From: Falcatimonas sp. MSJ-15
GTDB lineage: Bacteria > Bacillota > Clostridia > Lachnospirales > Lachnospiraceae
NCBI RefSeq assembly: GCF_018918265.1
Contig: NZ_JAHLQC010000006.1
Span: 1 to 64,000, forward strand
DNA: 64,000 nucleotides
Direction: 5' to 3'
Made by a program: the position numbers and the translations under genes. Shown here piece after piece: positions 38,338 through 46,515 of the stretch (the stretch's first letter is position 1; the number at the start of each line of letters is the position of its first letter). Under the pieces are notes generated by a model. It made no database searches and was not told the origin of the DNA. It saw only the letters and a program-made list of their open reading frames with translations.

Positions 38338-40173
38338 TTATTTACCATTCTTTTTTGAACGATAACGTAATGTTGGATCAAGAATTCTCTTACGAATACG
38401 GAGATTCTTAGGTGTAATCTCAAGAAGTTCGTCTGTGTCGATGAATTCAAGAGCCTGTTCAAGACTAAGAATCTTAGGTGGAACAAGTCTTAAAGCATCA
38501 TCAGCACTTGATGAACGTGTATTAGTAAGCTGTTTCTTCTTACATACGTTAACTTCAATGTCTTCAGCCTTTCCTGTTTGTCCAATAATCATACCACCAT
38601 ATACTTTTTCACCAGGGCCAACGAATAATGTACCACGTTCCTGTGCATTGTAAAGACCATAAGTGATAGTCTCACCTGCTTCATAAGCGATAAGTGAACC
38701 CTGTTTTCTATACTGAATATCACCTTTGTAAGGAGCATATCCATCAAAAGTAGTATTTAAGATACCATTACCTTTAGTATCTGTCATGAATTCGCCTCTG
38801 TATCCGATAAGACCTCTTGCTGGAATAGAGAATTCAAGTCTTGTATATCCGCCGTTGTTAGTTGCTGACATACCCTGAAGTTCACCTTTTCTAGAACTTA
38901 ACTTCTGAATAACTGTACCTGAGAATTCTTCTGGTACATCAACATAAGCAAGTTCCATTGGCTCAAGGAGTTTACCTCTTTCATCTGTATGATATAAAAC
39001 TTCAGCTTTACTTACTGCAAATTCAAATCCTTCACGTCTCATGTTCTCAATAAGAACTGAAAGATGAAGTTCACCACGTCCTGATACTTTATAACATTCT
39101 GTTGTCTCTGTTTCTTCAACTCTTAATGATACGTCAGTATTTAATTCTTTGAAAAGTCTGTCACGAAGGTGTCTTGATGTTACATATTTACCTTCCTGAC
39201 CTGCAAGTGGGCTGTCGTTAACCATGAAGTTCATAGAGATTGTAGGCTCTGAGATCTTCTGGAAAGGTATAGCAACAGGATTCTCAGGAGAAGTAAGAGT
39301 ATCTCCGATATGAATATCTGCAATACCTGATATAGCAACGATTGAACCGATTGTAGCTTCTGAAACTTCTACTTTATTAAGACCATCAAATTCATATAAT
39401 TTTGAAATCTTAACTCTCTGATGTTTTGACTCATCATGATGATTAACAAGTAAAAGATCCTGATTAACTTTAATTGTACCATTGTCAACTTTACCAACAC
39501 CAATACGTCCAACATATTCGTTGTAATCAATTGTACTGATTAATACCTGAGTATCAGCATCAGGATCTCCTTCAGGAGCAGGAATATAGTTAACGATTGT
39601 CTCGAATAAAGGAGTCATGTCTTTTGGTTCGTCATCAAGATTTAACATAGCATAACCGTTCTTAGCAGATGCGTATACGAATGGACAGTCAAGCTGCTCG
39701 TCTGATGCATCGAGATCCATGAATAATTCAAGAACTTCATCTATAACTTCATCAGGTCTTGCTTCAGGTCTGTCAATCTTGTTAATACATACAATAACAG
39801 GAAGGTCAAGTTCGAGAGCTTTTCTTAGAACGAACTTAGTCTGAGGCATTGAACCTTCATAAGCGTCAACAACAAGAACAACACCATTAACCATCTTAAG
39901 AACTCGTTCAACTTCACCACCAAAGTCAGCATGGCCTGGTGTATCGATAATGTTAATCTTAGTATCCTTATAATAAACTGCTGTATTTTTTGAAAGAATT
40001 GTGATACCACGTTCTCTCTCGATATCATTAGAATCCATTACTCGTTCAGCAACTTCCTGATTCTGACGAAATACACCACTCTGCTTTAAAAGCTGATCAA
40101 CTAATGTTGTCTTACCATGGTCAACATGAGCGATAATGGCAATATTTCTAATATCTTCACGTTTCTTTTTCAT
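38338..40173 (-). CDS. typA: Ribosome-associated GTPase TypA/BipA
   Basis: A 611-residue translational GTPase. G1 is AHVDHGKTTLVDQL, followed by RERGITILSKN, DTPGHADFGGEVERV and NKIDRPEARP; EF-G-like domains III and V and the family-specific C-terminus follow. It acts on the ribosome in assembly and stress or cold adaptation. The start is the ATG at 40173 with GGAGG eight bases before it; the longer frame to 40236 lacks an SD. Confidence 0.96.
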   Translation of the reverse strand: MKKKREDIRNIAIIAHVDHGKTTLVDQLLKQSGVFRQNQEVAERVMDSNDIERERGITILSKNTAVYYKDTKINIIDTPGHADFGGEVERVLKMVNGVVLVVDAYEGSMPQTKFVLRKALELDLPVIVCINKIDRPEARPDEVIDEVLELFMDLDASDEQLDCPFVYASAKNGYAMLNLDDEPKDMTPLFETIVNYIPAPEGDPDADTQVLISTIDYNEYVGRIGVGKVDNGTIKVNQDLLLVNHHDESKHQRVKISKLYEFDGLNKVEVSEATIGSIVAISGIADIHIGDTLTSPENPVAIPFQKISEPTISMNFMVNDSPLAGQEGKYVTSRHLRDRLFKELNTDVSLRVEETETTECYKVSGRGELHLSVLIENMRREGFEFAVSKAEVLYHTDERGKLLEPMELAYVDVPEEFSGTVIQKLSSRKGELQGMSATNNGGYTRLEFSIPARGLIGYRGEFMTDTKGNGILNTTFDGYAPYKGDIQYRKQGSLIAYEAGETITYGLYNAQERGTLFVGPGEKVYGGMIIGQTGKAEDIEVNVCKKKQLTNTRSSSADDALRLVPPKILSLEQALEFIDTDELLEITPKNLRIRKRILDPTLRYRSKKNGK

Positions 40174-40236
40174 AATAATAAAACCTCCAGATAACGTCTT
40201 CTTATTAAAAGACGCAAATTTCAACGAACATTGCAA

Positions 40237-40730
40237 CTGTATTAGTTTATCATATTTTAGGCTAATTACAACCCTTTTTTTTATAAAACATAATAAGTTA
40301 ATCAGATAGTACTTTTTTTATAAAATATTAATATGCCAATAGGATAGCACTTTTTAAAATATATAATAATCTAATCAGTCAATATCTATCCGTAAGTAGC
40401 TAAATAATACAATCAGACAACACTTTTTGCAACATTTTTCGCACATAATAGCAATTAATAGATTGTTGTATAGTGTTATAATCATATAGAAAATTAAAAA
40501 AAGTCGATTTCTTCTAGCAAAATAAAGGATTTGCTGATATAATGTGTGCAATGGAATAAAAACTCACTATTCCAGAATACTATTAAAGTCAGTAATAGTA
40601 TGGCAAAACAGTGTAAAAAACTCTTAGGCAAGAGAAATACTAGTTCTAAAAGTTGGATTTGCTGAATACAATTAATTACAGACAAATACAAGAAGCACAA
40701 TAATTTGCTTGAGAAGGGAGAAACACAGAG
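40237..40730. other. AT-rich intergenic region between divergent typA and ssb-like genes
   Basis: No gene is supported. Imperfect copies of CAGATAGTACTTTTT-like sequence recur (near 40302, 40345 and 40416), and an ATACTATTA...TAATAGTAT hairpin lies at about 40579-40603. TATAAT boxes occur at 40477 and 40538 but without good -35 partners. Confidence 0.4.
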
Positions 40731-41369
40731 ATGGTGGATAAAGTCATTGAAAACAACAGAGTAAGCATTATAGGAGAGATAGTATCCAAATTTGAATTCA
40801 GTCATGAGGTATTTGGAGAAGGTTTCTACATTGTCAATGTCTCAGTCAACAGACTAAGCGATTCAGCTGATATAATACCAATTATGGTATCAGAACGTCT
40901 TGTTGATGTAAAAAAGGATTACAGAGGATGTACAGTTGAAGCATCTGGTCAGTTCAGATCTTTTAACAGACATGAGAATAACAAAAACAGATTACTTCTT
41001 TCTATTTTTGCCAGAGAAATCGAATTTACAGATAATGCAGGCGAATATGCTAAGACTAACCAGATCTATTTAGATGGATATGTGTGCAAGCCACCGGTTT
41101 ACAGAAAGACTCCTCTTGGAAGAGAGATTGCAGATCTATTAATTGCTGTAAATCGACCATATGGTAAATCTGATTATATTCCATGTATAACATGGGGCAG
41201 AAATGCAAGATACTGCTCAAGATTTGAAGTGGGATGTCATATCAGAGTATGGGGACGTATTCAGAGTCGTGAGTATACCAAGAAGACAGATAATGGTGAA
41301 AGCATTCAAAAAGTGGCATACGAAGTGTCCGTAAGTAAAATAGAATTCGTTGACAATGAAGAGTGTTAA
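40731..41369 (+). CDS. SSB-like protein with two OB folds
   Basis: A 212-residue protein with two consecutive single-strand-binding-like segments: VSIIGEIVSKFEFSHEVFGE with GFYIVNVSVNRLS, then NQIYLDGYVCKPPVYRKTP with EIADLLIAVNRPYGKSDYI and a closing CHIRVWGRIQSREYTK. There is no acidic SSB tail beyond FVDNEEC. It probably binds single-stranded DNA; it is a paralogue rather than the housekeeping ssb. Its last codons carry the dapA promoter. Confidence 0.8.
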   Translation: MVDKVIENNRVSIIGEIVSKFEFSHEVFGEGFYIVNVSVNRLSDSADIIPIMVSERLVDVKKDYRGCTVEASGQFRSFNRHENNKNRLLLSIFAREIEFTDNAGEYAKTNQIYLDGYVCKPPVYRKTPLGREIADLLIAVNRPYGKSDYIPCITWGRNARYCSRFEVGCHIRVWGRIQSREYTKKTDNGESIQKVAYEVSVSKIEFVDNEEC

Positions 41370-41378
41370 TGTTATATT
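41350..41378 (+). promoter_or_regulatory. Sigma-A promoter for the lysine riboswitch/dapA
   Basis: TTGACA (41350-41355) and TATATT (41373-41378) with a 17-base spacer; the -35 lies inside the end of the SSB-like gene. Confidence 0.75.
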
Positions 41379-41404
41379 GTAGATAAGAAAGCAATAATAA
41401 CTTT

Positions 41405-41636
41405 CAGAAGTAGAGGTTGCGTTTTTCATTAGTAGCCTGCATGATATATTCAGGATAGATGATTGCAGAGAAAAGGGAAAGACGCCGAAGCAGGCTGTAA
41501 CCTGATGTGCGGCCAGCTGGGCATATGATTAATAGTTATATGACTGTCATCAACAGATGGGGAGCTACTTAACGAATTAGGATTTTAGTTACGTACTTTA
41601 TCTTAAAGAGTCAGCCCCGGGCTGGCTCTTTTTTTC
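41405..41636 (+). promoter_or_regulatory. Lysine riboswitch with terminator, controlling dapA
   Basis: The aptamer (41405-41575) has the lysine-riboswitch landmarks: AAGTAGAGGTTGCG at the 5' side, TTAGTAGCC, GACGCCGAAGCAGG, GGCCAGCTGGGCATA, a CTGTCATCAACAGATGG loop region and the closing GGGGAGCTACTT. The expression platform is an intrinsic terminator: GAGTCAGCC (41608-41616) pairs with GGCTGGCTC (41620-41628), then seven Ts. High lysine should favour termination. Confidence 0.93.
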
Positions 41637-41677
41637 GGTTAGTTTCCTACATATCAAAGTTTAGGAGGAAAAGAAAA

Positions 41678-42571
41678 ATGGCAATTTTTAAAGGAGCAGG
41701 CGTTGCAATTGTAACACCATTTAAGGAGAACACAGAGGTAGATTATGACAGACTTGGTAAGATGCTTGATTATCAGATTGAGAATGGTACAGATGCCGTA
41801 ATTATCTGTGGAACAACAGGTGAGGCATCAACTCTTACTCATGAGGAACACTTAGAATGTATAAAATATACAATAGATAAAGTGAATAAGAGAATTCCTG
41901 TAATAGCAGGAACAGGTTCAAATTGTACAGAAACAGCCATTTATTTATCAAAAGAAGCAGCAGGATATGGCGCTGACGGACTTCTTGTAGTAACACCATA
42001 TTATAATAAGGCAACACAAAAAGGTCTTATTGAACATTACAAAGCTGTAGCAGATAGTGTAGACAGTACACCTATTATTATGTATAACGTTCCTGGAAGA
42101 ACAGGATGTAATATACTTCCAGAGACAGCAGCAACACTTGTTAAGAACGTTGACAATATTGTAGGTATTAAAGAAGCTACAGGCAATATATCACAGGTTG
42201 CAAAGCTTATGTCACTTACTAATGGAGATATTGACTTATATTCAGGTAATGATGATCAGATAGTACCAATTCTTTCACTTGGTGGTATAGGTGTTATCTC
42301 AGTATTATCTAATGTAGCACCTAAGAAAGCACATGATATAGTAGCTGAATATTTAAAAGGCAATACAAAAGAGAGTGCAAGATTACAGCTTGAAGCGATT
42401 GAACTTATCGATGCACTTTTCTGTGAAGTTAATCCAATTCCTGTTAAGACAGCTCTTAATCTTATGGGAATGGAAGCAGGACCTTTTAGAAGACCACTTT
42501 GTGAGATGGAACCTAAGAATCTTGAGAAACTTAAAAATGCAATGGTAAATTACGGAATTAATATAAAATAA
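41678..42571 (+). CDS. dapA: 4-hydroxy-tetrahydrodipicolinate synthase
   Basis: A 297-residue aldolase-fold enzyme joining pyruvate and aspartate semialdehyde, the first committed step to lysine and dipicolinate. GTTGEASTLTHEEH, the Tyr in YNVPGRTG and the Schiff-base Lys in GIKEATGN are present. It lies directly behind a lysine riboswitch, with AGGAGG before the ATG at 41678. dapB follows after 272 bases. Confidence 0.97.
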   Translation: MAIFKGAGVAIVTPFKENTEVDYDRLGKMLDYQIENGTDAVIICGTTGEASTLTHEEHLECIKYTIDKVNKRIPVIAGTGSNCTETAIYLSKEAAGYGADGLLVVTPYYNKATQKGLIEHYKAVADSVDSTPIIMYNVPGRTGCNILPETAATLVKNVDNIVGIKEATGNISQVAKLMSLTNGDIDLYSGNDDQIVPILSLGGIGVISVLSNVAPKKAHDIVAEYLKGNTKESARLQLEAIELIDALFCEVNPIPVKTALNLMGMEAGPFRRPLCEMEPKNLEKLKNAMVNYGINIK

Positions 42572-42723
42572 TAAAATATAGATAAAGATATGAACCCCGC
42601 ATTGTTATAGTATATTATGAAGCATAGAGTGTATTAATCGTTTAACTTTTATGGTATGAAGATTAATATAGTATATGAGAATAGAATATTATGATGATGC
42701 GGGATTAGTTGTAATAACGATAG

Positions 42724-42761
42724 GTAAATTATATAACTACGAGTAAATTATATAACTACGA
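42724..42761. repeat. Two exact 19-bp tandem copies between dapA and dapB
   Basis: GTAAATTATATAACTACGA occurs twice head to tail (42724-42742 and 42743-42761). Confidence 0.9.
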
Positions 42762-42791
42762 TTGAAAAAATATCAAAAAACTAATAATGAA

Positions 42792-42843
42792 AAAGAAAGG
42801 AGCGTTGCAGACTTAAGAGAATAGTCTGTGGCAAAATAAGAAC
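42792..42843 (+). promoter_or_regulatory. SD separated from the dapB start by a hairpin
   Basis: AAAGGAG lies about 42 bases before the dapB ATG. Between them TTGCAGACT pairs with AGTCTGTGGCAA (with a bulge), which would bring SD and start close together. No SD sits at the normal distance. Confidence 0.45.
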
Positions 42844-43599
42844 ATGGTAAGAGTGATAATGCATGGATGCAATGGTAAGATGGGACAGGTAATTACCGGA
42901 ATAGTTAATGAAGATGCTGATACTGTAATAGTAGCAGGAGTAGATCCATACGATGACGGACATAACAATTATCCTGTATTCTCATCAATTGAAAAATGTG
43001 ATGTAGAAGCAGATGTAATTATTGATTTTGCAAGTGCAAAAGCAGTTGATGCACTTCTTGATTATAGTGAAGCTAAGAATATTCCGGTAGTGTTATGTAC
43101 AACAGGTCTTTCACAAGAGCAGCTTAACAGAGTTAATGAGACAAGCAAAAAAGTAGCAGTGTTAAAATCAGCTAATATGTCAGTTGGAATTAATACATTA
43201 ATGAAAGTATTAAAATCAGTAGCACCAGTATTTGCAGAAGCAGGATTTGATATTGAGATAGTTGAAAAACATCATAATCAGAAAGTTGATGCACCAAGTG
43301 GAACAGCACTTGCACTTGCAGATTCAATTAATGAATCACTTGATAATGTATATGAATATAAATATGACAGAAGCAAAGAAAGAGTAAAAAGAGCTAAAAA
43401 TGAGATTGGAATCAGTGCTGTAAGAGGTGGTTCTATTGTTGGTGAACATGAAGTTATATTTGCCGGAATGGATGAAGTTATAGAATTTAAGCATACAGCA
43501 TATTCAAAAGCAATATTTGCAAAAGGTGCTGTACAGGCTGCTAAGTTCTTAAGTGGTAAACAGCCGGGCCTTTACAATATGAGTGATGTAATTGGTTAA
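42844..43599 (+). CDS. dapB: 4-hydroxy-tetrahydrodipicolinate reductase
   Basis: A 251-residue NAD(P)H-dependent reductase of the diaminopimelate/lysine pathway. The Rossmann loop is HGCNGKMGQ, followed by DFASAKAVD, CTTGLS, NMSVGIN and the substrate site EKHHNQKVDAPSGTA. The start at 42844 matches the family N-terminus, although the nearest good SD is about 42 bases upstream. dapA lies just upstream. Confidence 0.96.
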   Translation: MVRVIMHGCNGKMGQVITGIVNEDADTVIVAGVDPYDDGHNNYPVFSSIEKCDVEADVIIDFASAKAVDALLDYSEAKNIPVVLCTTGLSQEQLNRVNETSKKVAVLKSANMSVGINTLMKVLKSVAPVFAEAGFDIEIVEKHHNQKVDAPSGTALALADSINESLDNVYEYKYDRSKERVKRAKNEIGISAVRGGSIVGEHEVIFAGMDEVIEFKHTAYSKAIFAKGAVQAAKFLSGKQPGLYNMSDVIG

Positions 43600-43734
43600 T
43601 CGTCTAAGAACATATATTAAAAAATCTTACACGAAAAATTATACAGGAAAATTATAAATAATAAAATAGTATACTAAGAAAAAAGATTAAAAGTATGGTT
43701 TATCATATCTGATCTGACAAAGAGCAAAAATAAA

Positions 43735-43945
43735 AAAAGCCCCGAATTAGGGGAGGGAAGCCGGTGCCAATGGCACCGGCCAAAGTATAATGAAAAAGTT
43801 TATCAAAAATTTGTTATTATCGGGGAGGAGCCTTGATTTGCATCAAGGCTATATGAGGATGAAAAAGTACTACTTATTTCACTTCTCTTATAGTATAAAA
43901 GTACTATGTGTCATCATTGTGTCCGTTTTTTGAACGAATTGTTAA
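43735..43945 (+). other. Candidate structured RNA with two similar hairpin modules
   Basis: Two modules follow each other: GGGGAGGGAAGCC with stem GGTGCC-AAT-GGCACC, then AATGAAAAAGT; and GGGGAGGAGCC with stem TTGAT-TTGC-ATCAA, then GGATGAAAAAGT. The surroundings are conserved between modules while the stems differ. CCCCGA (43741) can pair with TCGGGG (43820). A further AGTACT-rich stretch follows. No ORF. I cannot name an Rfam family. Confidence 0.5.
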
Positions 43946-44176
43946 CATTCGATATAAAATATATAAAATTTCAAAAATTAAAATTAACTTAGAACAATAA
44001 TACAATATTGAGAAGAATTATCTGAAAATAGTCCATTAAATTATATCGGCAAGTATTCTCCATAAAATTATGAATAGATTATAAAAAATAGATCATAATA
44101 ACTTATAACTGGTACTTAATTAAAATCAGTATATTTGAAATTATTAAAATAACCAACATATAAAGGAGAGCTGAAT

Positions 44177-44611
44177 ATGAGAAAAATCAGAAAAATTCTA
44201 ACAGGTATAACAATGATAATGTGTCTTGCACTATTAGGTGGTTGTACTGATGATGGGAGTAACGGGAATGGAACTGATAAAGGAACAACCGGAGCAGATA
44301 CTAACACATCAACACAGAATACGACAGAAATTAATAATGGAACAACAGATAATGGCAATACAGAAAATGGACTTATTGATGATATCGGAACTGATAGCAA
44401 GGATATAAGTGATGGTATTGGTGACGGAATAAAAGATATAGGAGACGGTATTGGTGATGGTGTGAAAGATATAGGAGATGGCATAGGTAATGGAATAAAA
44501 GATATAGGAGATGGCATTGATAATAATGCAACTGTATCACAGCCTGCCACTGATAATAACAATAATAACAATAATAATAATAATAATACAAGGGATAACA
44601 CTAGTGAATAG
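44177..44611 (+). CDS. Small repeat-rich lipoprotein
   Basis: A 144-residue lipoprotein. The signal peptide ends in LALLGGC. The mature part is low-complexity: Thr/Asn/Gly-rich, then about three 11-residue repeats of the form GDGIGDGIKDI, then a run of eleven Asn. SD: AAAGGAG before the ATG at 44177. No catalytic feature. It lies convergent to an L,D-transpeptidase gene and could be a wall-associated spacer; the function is unknown. Confidence 0.7.
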   Translation: MRKIRKILTGITMIMCLALLGGCTDDGSNGNGTDKGTTGADTNTSTQNTTEINNGTTDNGNTENGLIDDIGTDSKDISDGIGDGIKDIGDGIGDGVKDIGDGIGNGIKDIGDGIDNNATVSQPATDNNNNNNNNNNNTRDNTSE

Positions 44612-44620
44612 TAATAAAAA

Positions 44621-44656
44621 AGGAAGTGCAGATAGCTATATGTATCTGCACTTCCT
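44621..44656 (-). terminator. Terminator of the L,D-transpeptidase gene
   Basis: AGGAAGTGCAGATA (44621-44634) pairs perfectly with TATCTGCACTTCCT (44643-44656); on the minus strand a T-run (TTTTTTATT) follows. Confidence 0.75.
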
Positions 44657-44713
44657 GCATCTACAGGCAACGAATAGAATTCAAAGCACTGTATATTAAT
44701 ATTCGGTTAGAAA

Positions 44714-46330
44714 TTAGTTGTTACTACTCTCACTTTCTTCTGGTGAAGAATTCTGAGATGATGATTCTTCAGTAGGAGCTTCTGTTACTGGTTCGCTAGG
44801 AGCCTGTGTTGCAGGTTCAGCAGCAGCTTGTGTAGGAGCTGGTTCTGGAGTCTGTGTAGCTGGTTCCGGAGTCTGTGTAGCAGGTTCTGTCTCTGGAACT
44901 ATAAGTGTAAGTGTCTCAGATGCTGTTGCGACATTACCACAGTAATCTGATATCTGATAAACAATAGTATAGAGGTTACCACCTGTCTGTGTGGCAGTTA
45001 TAGAGAGTGAACTCATATTAACACCTGACATATCATCGCTTACAGAGATTCTTGTAGCTAAAGATTCGCTTGAAAGTTCTGAATGATCACTTATATTCTT
45101 ATTACTGCTAAGGGTTAATACCGGAGCAGTATTATCAATATATACATGAGCCTGATAAGTTGTCTTGTTACCTGCACTGTCAGATACACTATATGTAACA
45201 ATATTGTCTCCTATTACAAAATCACTATGAGTAACTGTAATTCCGGATTTTATAACATCTTTACCATCAACAGCATATACGCCATTGAGTAAAACATCTT
45301 TAGTGAGTGTTGCTGGATTAGACCAGTATAATGTTGATGGAACGTTAACAAATTGAGGTCCTACAGTATCTACAACTTTAACAGTCTTTGTCTTAGAAAT
45401 TGAGCCCCCATAGTAGTCTTCAACTGTATAAGTAAGTTTATATGTACCAACTTTGTTAACATTGACCGTTCCGCTAATCTGAATACTATCATTAATGGAA
45501 TAGTTGTCGCTGTTAGTGGCAACTATACCTTTTATTTCATCAAAATATGAACCTCTTTCGATAGTAACATTTTCTTCTGAAATAGTAAGTGATTTAACAC
45601 GGAATGACCATGGATTGCGAGAGTCCGGATCAGTAGGGTCCCATTTTGCAGTTAGTGGGATCTCTGAGATTGTTGGTTTACCAAGTGGTCCCGGATTAGC
45701 CTCATCATCATAAATCTCTACGATTGTTCCCGGTGGACAGTTATCATATATCCACTTGCAGTCTTCAACTTTAAGTCTGATACAACCAAGAGAGGCTTTT
45801 GTACCAAGCTTATTGTATTCTGCTGTTTCTAAATCGCCTTTATCCTGTGTATAATAAGGAACTGAGTGGAATAATATATCACTACAGATACGTGATGCAT
45901 ACTGACCAAATACATCGCCAACAAGAAGTCGCCATACATACTTGTCGGAAATTGAAAATACGCCAGCAGGTGTATCTCTACCTGTAGAACATATCATTGC
46001 TTTATAAGGGAGTGAATAATATCCATCACTGCCAGCCTTATAAATTGTAACACAATTAGCTGCCCTGTTAACACTGATATAGTATGGTAACTCACTATTA
46101 ACTGGGGTTTTGCCATTCTCTGTTTCAGTTTTAACTTTTTCACTGTGTTCTTTTGTCTCTTTAGTTCCTGTAGTTGTTCCACTTTCATTAGTGGAACTGT
46201 TGGTGCTGTTCATCTCGATAGGAGATGTCTGTCCAAATACTCCGGTTGTTAAAACTATAACAAACAGTAAAACAACACATAAGACAGCGCCTGCACCAAT
46301 AAAAATGTGCTTTTTAAAATTTTGTTTCAT
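44714..46330 (-). CDS. L,D-transpeptidase (YkuD) with Ig-like repeats
   Basis: A 538-residue exported protein. One N-terminal anchor (about residues 9-31), a Ser/Thr/Glu linker, the YkuD domain (about 78-205) with LFHSVPYY and the catalytic SLGCIRL, then two or three Ig-like modules (DYYGGSISKTKTVKVVD; VTYSVSDSAGNKTT; VYQISDYCGNVAT) and a Pro/Thr/Glu-rich tail. It forms 3-3 crosslinks or attaches proteins to peptidoglycan outside the cell. Confidence 0.9.
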   Translation of the reverse strand: MKQNFKKHIFIGAGAVLCVVLLFVIVLTTGVFGQTSPIEMNSTNSSTNESGTTTGTKETKEHSEKVKTETENGKTPVNSELPYYISVNRAANCVTIYKAGSDGYYSLPYKAMICSTGRDTPAGVFSISDKYVWRLLVGDVFGQYASRICSDILFHSVPYYTQDKGDLETAEYNKLGTKASLGCIRLKVEDCKWIYDNCPPGTIVEIYDDEANPGPLGKPTISEIPLTAKWDPTDPDSRNPWSFRVKSLTISEENVTIERGSYFDEIKGIVATNSDNYSINDSIQISGTVNVNKVGTYKLTYTVEDYYGGSISKTKTVKVVDTVGPQFVNVPSTLYWSNPATLTKDVLLNGVYAVDGKDVIKSGITVTHSDFVIGDNIVTYSVSDSAGNKTTYQAHVYIDNTAPVLTLSSNKNISDHSELSSESLATRISVSDDMSGVNMSSLSITATQTGGNLYTIVYQISDYCGNVATASETLTLIVPETEPATQTPEPATQTPEPAPTQAAAEPATQAPSEPVTEAPTEESSSQNSSPEESESSNN

Positions 46331-46515
46331 ACCGAATACTCCTTACCTCTAACAACATTTAATGCTATCATCAAATACATAAAAAATCAAGTCAAAATAC
46401 ATATATTTTTTAGCAATTTCTAACACTTTTTTCTTGTCTTATAATACATTGTGGACTATATTAAATATGAGTGTCAAAAAATAGGCATAGGCATAAAAAA
46501 GAGGAGAGTAATAAG

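Noticed and set aside
44116..44670. Minus-strand frame of 184 codons
   Set aside because: It is antisense to the repeat lipoprotein gene; its Ser/Pro/Ile repeats mirror the DNA repeats.
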